NCBI GenBank assembly: GCA_030040515.1
Contig: JASHTO010000090.1
Span: 1 to 7,731, forward strand
Direction: 5' to 3'
DNA from: Terriglobia bacterium
GTDB taxonomy: Bacteria > Acidobacteriota > Terriglobia > UBA7540
Length of the DNA: 7,731 nt
This document shows positions 5,743-7,731 of the stretch, piece after piece (position 1 is the first letter of the stretch; every line of letters begins with the position of its first letter). The position numbers were made by a program, and so were the translations under genes. Under the pieces are notes generated by a model. That model did not search any database. It was not told where the DNA came from and saw nothing but the letters and a program-made list of their open reading frames with translations.

Positions 5743-6702
5743 CTAACGAGGGGTGTGCGCCGATGTAAGCCGTGTGCCTGAGGCGCATTGCTTAAAGTAA
5801 CCAACAGTGTGCCGCGCACCCTCTGCGAGTGAAACTTGGGGCTTCCAGCCGAGGAGGCGTTGGGCCTTCGTAACGTCCAAGCAAATCCGTTCGATCTCTC
5901 CTGGGCGGCGCGGTACATATTTTGGCTCCACTGATTTTCCCATGAGGCAATTAACCAGGTCAAGAACTTCCTGGTCGGTTGTCTGCACGCCGCTCGAAAT
6001 ATTGAAAATTTCGTTGCTACCCCGGTCGAGCGCGGCGACGTTCGCCGCCACAACGTCCGAAATATAAACGTAGTCTCGGATCTTTTTCCCATCACCATAG
6101 ATGACGGGTTGAATGCCGGCGAGAAGTTGCTCAGAAAAGATGGCGAATACGCCCGCCTCACCTTGCGAGCTTTGCCGCGGTCCATAGACGTTTCCATACC
6201 TCACGACGACGTAATTCAACCCGTAAAGGAAACGGAAGGTAAACAGGTAATGTTCGACCGTGTGTTTGCTGATTCCATACGGAGTGATAGGGTTGATGGG
6301 GCAGTCTTCCTGTACGGGCATTTGGCGCGGCTCACCGTAACCGGCCCCAGCCGTACCGGCATATATAAATCGCTTCACACCATTGGCGACAGCGGCTTCG
6401 ATTAAATTGATTCCTCCCAGGATATTTACTTGGGCGTCGAAAAGAGGCTCGCGGACACCGCGACGCACATCCATTTGGGCGGCGTGGTGGTTGATGACAT
6501 CGGGCCTTTCGGCCGCCATCACGCGATTTACAGCTTCGCGATCGCGGATATCGTGCTGATAGAAGCGACATTTCGCATTAATGTTTTCACGCTTGCCTCG
6601 CGACAGGTCGTCAAGAATCGCCACGTCGTGTCCCGATCCGACGTAAGCATCTGCGATGTGGGAGGCGATGAATCCTGCGCCTCCGGTTACGAGAATTTTC
6701 AA
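5743..6702 (-). CDS. NAD-dependent nucleotide-sugar epimerase/dehydratase (extended SDR, TTG start)
   Basis: This cytoplasmic enzyme, related to UDP-glucose 4-epimerase, probably interconverts or dehydrates an activated sugar for the polysaccharide. It is complete at 319 residues, the usual length. Motifs are the NAD-binding TGGAGFIASH (6-15), D31-D32 after beta-2, NHHAAQMDVR (71-80), YAGTAGAGYGEP (114-125) with T117 in the catalytic Ser/Thr place, Y142-x3-K146, VVRYGNVYGPRQ (166-177), IYGDGKKIRDYVYISDV (201-217) and the C-terminal RPGEIERICLDVTKAQRLLGW (266-286). The strand before the catalytic Tyr is glycine-rich compared with the common YASTGGAVYGEP form (Ser to Gly at 116, Val to Gly at 121). 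The start codon is TTG: the family begins MKILVTGGAGF here, and AAGGAG lies 9 nt upstream. The gene starts 16 nt after the sugar transferase stop, so the two are co-transcribed. Substrate is uncertain: UDP-hexose is the default, and a heptose nucleotide is possible from context. Confidence 0.93.
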   Translation of the reverse strand: MKILVTGGAGFIASHIADAYVGSGHDVAILDDLSRGKRENINAKCRFYQHDIRDREAVNRVMAAERPDVINHHAAQMDVRRGVREPLFDAQVNILGGINLIEAAVANGVKRFIYAGTAGAGYGEPRQMPVQEDCPINPITPYGISKHTVEHYLFTFRFLYGLNYVVVRYGNVYGPRQSSQGEAGVFAIFSEQLLAGIQPVIYGDGKKIRDYVYISDVVAANVAALDRGSNEIFNISSGVQTTDQEVLDLVNCLMGKSVEPKYVPRRPGEIERICLDVTKAQRLLGWKPQVSLAEGARHTVGYFKQCASGTRLTSAHTPR

Positions 6703-6711
6703 CTGAGTTCG

Positions 6712-6717
6712 CTCCTT
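6712..6717 (-). promoter_or_regulatory. Ribosome binding site deciding a TTG start
   Basis: AAGGAG on the minus strand lies directly after the sugar transferase stop codon (6719-6721) and 9 nt before the TTG at 6702. It supports the TTG as the true start of the epimerase and tight coupling to the upstream gene. Confidence 0.7.
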
Positions 6718-6718
6718 T

Positions 6719-7731
6719 TCAATATGCCCCTTCAGCCTTCGCGACTTTCCAAACTATTTTGGCCGCGATGATGACATCAAGCCAGATAGACCAGCGGTCA
6801 ACGTAGAACATATCCATGCGCACGCGCTCCGCATAGGTCGTTGTCTGCCGTCCCATCACTTGCCAGAAGCCGGTAAGACCGGGTTTGCAAGAGAGCAGTT
6901 TTGCGAGGTGCGGGCCGTAGTGATCGGCTTCTTCACGTCGAATCGTCCTGGGGCCGACAAGGCTCAAGTCTCCCTTCAGGATACTGAAAAACTGCGGATA
7001 TTCATCAATGCTGTACTTCCGCAGGAATTTGCCGATGCGTGTGACGCGCGGATCATCCATCAATTTATGTTTCTCGCGAAAGCGGTCGCGCAGTGCGGCA
7101 TCCCTTGCCAGAATCTGGTCCGCGTCGACCCTCATGGTTCGAAACTTCAGGTAGTATCGAGTGCTGCCATCCTGGGCGACGAAGGCGCTGCGGTAAAAGA
7201 GCGGCCCTTTGTCTTCGATCCGGATCAACAAATAGACGATCGGGATTAGCAGCAAGGCGACCAAGCTGCCGATGAATCCTATGACGAGGTCCATCACCTG
7301 TTTGAGGGAACGCTGGAGTCTCAGCGACCATGCGGGCTTCGAGAAGAATCGAAAGCTGCCCGAAAACTCGTCATGTTCGTAATTCATGTTCGCCGTGGCA
7401 AAGACGCTCGAGTAAATCTCCACATCCAGCCGGAGTTTTTTCGTTCGGCGAAGCAGTTTGGCCAGCCACTCGTCTCCGTTGGGAATGGCGGGGTGAGCAA
7501 CCACGAGGACCTGTGCGGGCACGGAAGCGACAGCCTTTTCCCACTCAAGCACCGTCCCAAGAATGGGAAGGCAAAGAGTAGGGGGTAGGGAAGGGTCGGG
7601 CGCGCGAAAGTCCAGGAGCGCCCCGAGAAAATCATACCCATGGTGCCGCTGGATCGAGAGCAGTTGCTGGTATTCTGCGATTCCTTCCGCCGAACCAATC
7701 AGCAGAGTAGGGCGGCGGCCCCATCCCCTCT
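6719..7731 (-). CDS. Undecaprenyl-phosphate sugar phosphotransferase (WbaP/ExoY/CpsE type), N-terminus cut by window edge
   Basis: This inner-membrane initiating transferase moves a sugar 1-phosphate from an NDP-sugar to undecaprenyl phosphate, starting each polysaccharide repeat unit. A GTG at 7552 could be taken for the start, but the frame stays open to the window edge, and the extra residues (RRPTLLIGSAEG, then LPILGTVLEW) look like the Rossmann-like domain that precedes the catalytic domain in long family members. The visible part is 336 residues; the N-terminal membrane helices are outside. Counting from the first full codon: one hydrophobic segment at about 147-171, KFRTM (195-199), DDPRVTRIGKFLRK (225-238), the DEYPQ motif with the catalytic Asp-Glu pair (242-243), GDLSLVGPR (253-261), PGLTGFWQV (283-291) and a C-terminal D-x2-YVDRWS (306-314) ending GAY. 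It lies first among the visible genes, 16 nt before the epimerase. Which sugar it transfers (glucose, galactose or other) is not visible. Confidence 0.95.
   Translation of the reverse strand, partial: RGWGRRPTLLIGSAEGIAEYQQLLSIQRHHGYDFLGALLDFRAPDPSLPPTLCLPILGTVLEWEKAVASVPAQVLVVAHPAIPNGDEWLAKLLRRTKKLRLDVEIYSSVFATANMNYEHDEFSGSFRFFSKPAWSLRLQRSLKQVMDLVIGFIGSLVALLLIPIVYLLIRIEDKGPLFYRSAFVAQDGSTRYYLKFRTMRVDADQILARDAALRDRFREKHKLMDDPRVTRIGKFLRKYSIDEYPQFFSILKGDLSLVGPRTIRREEADHYGPHLAKLLSCKPGLTGFWQVMGRQTTTYAERVRMDMFYVDRWSIWLDVIIAAKIVWKVAKAEGAY

Overview
The window is a moderately GC-rich bacterial exopolysaccharide/capsule biosynthesis locus with eight protein genes, all read from the minus strand. Both ends are cut inside genes. 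No rRNA, tRNA, mobile element or CRISPR array was seen. The gene content (polyprenyl-phosphate sugar transferase, GT-B glycosyltransferase, nucleotide-sugar epimerases, heptose activation enzymes) suggests a Gram-negative or other diderm bacterium. The fairly loose gene spacing and protein style would fit a soil or environmental phylum such as Acidobacteriota or Verrucomicrobiota, but the sequence alone does not fix the taxon.

In transcription order (right to left) the layout is as follows. (1) A sugar transferase of the WbaP/ExoY/CpsE type (6719-7731, N-terminus outside the window) would load the first sugar phosphate onto the lipid carrier. (2) A complete nucleotide-sugar epimerase/dehydratase (5743-6702) follows after 16 nt and starts at TTG. 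(3) A 265-bp gap (5478-5742) carries a promoter-like box and two perfect dyads and probably starts a new transcription unit. (4) An HddA-like GHMP kinase (4407-5477) comes next, then (5) a transaldolase (3471-4253), (6) a GmhA-like SIS isomerase (2664-3296) and (7) a sugar-1-phosphate nucleotidyltransferase (1958-2659, TTG start, 4 nt after the isomerase). (8) A GT4-type glycosyltransferase (805-1923) and (9) a second epimerase (1-669, C-terminus outside) complete the window.

Genes 4-7 read as a nearly complete route from central carbon metabolism to a nucleotide-activated heptose. Transaldolase would supply sedoheptulose 7-phosphate, the SIS protein would isomerise it to a heptose 7-phosphate, the GHMP kinase would phosphorylate C1, and the nucleotidyltransferase would activate the sugar, probably as a GDP-heptose. 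The 7-phosphatase of the textbook pathway (GmhB) is not in the window. The two epimerases could tailor the activated sugar, and the glycosyltransferase and sugar transferase would place sugars on the lipid-linked repeat unit. The main points of interest are the dedicated transaldolase in a heptose cassette, substitutions at the predicted metal/catalytic positions of the isomerase, and the missing phosphatase.
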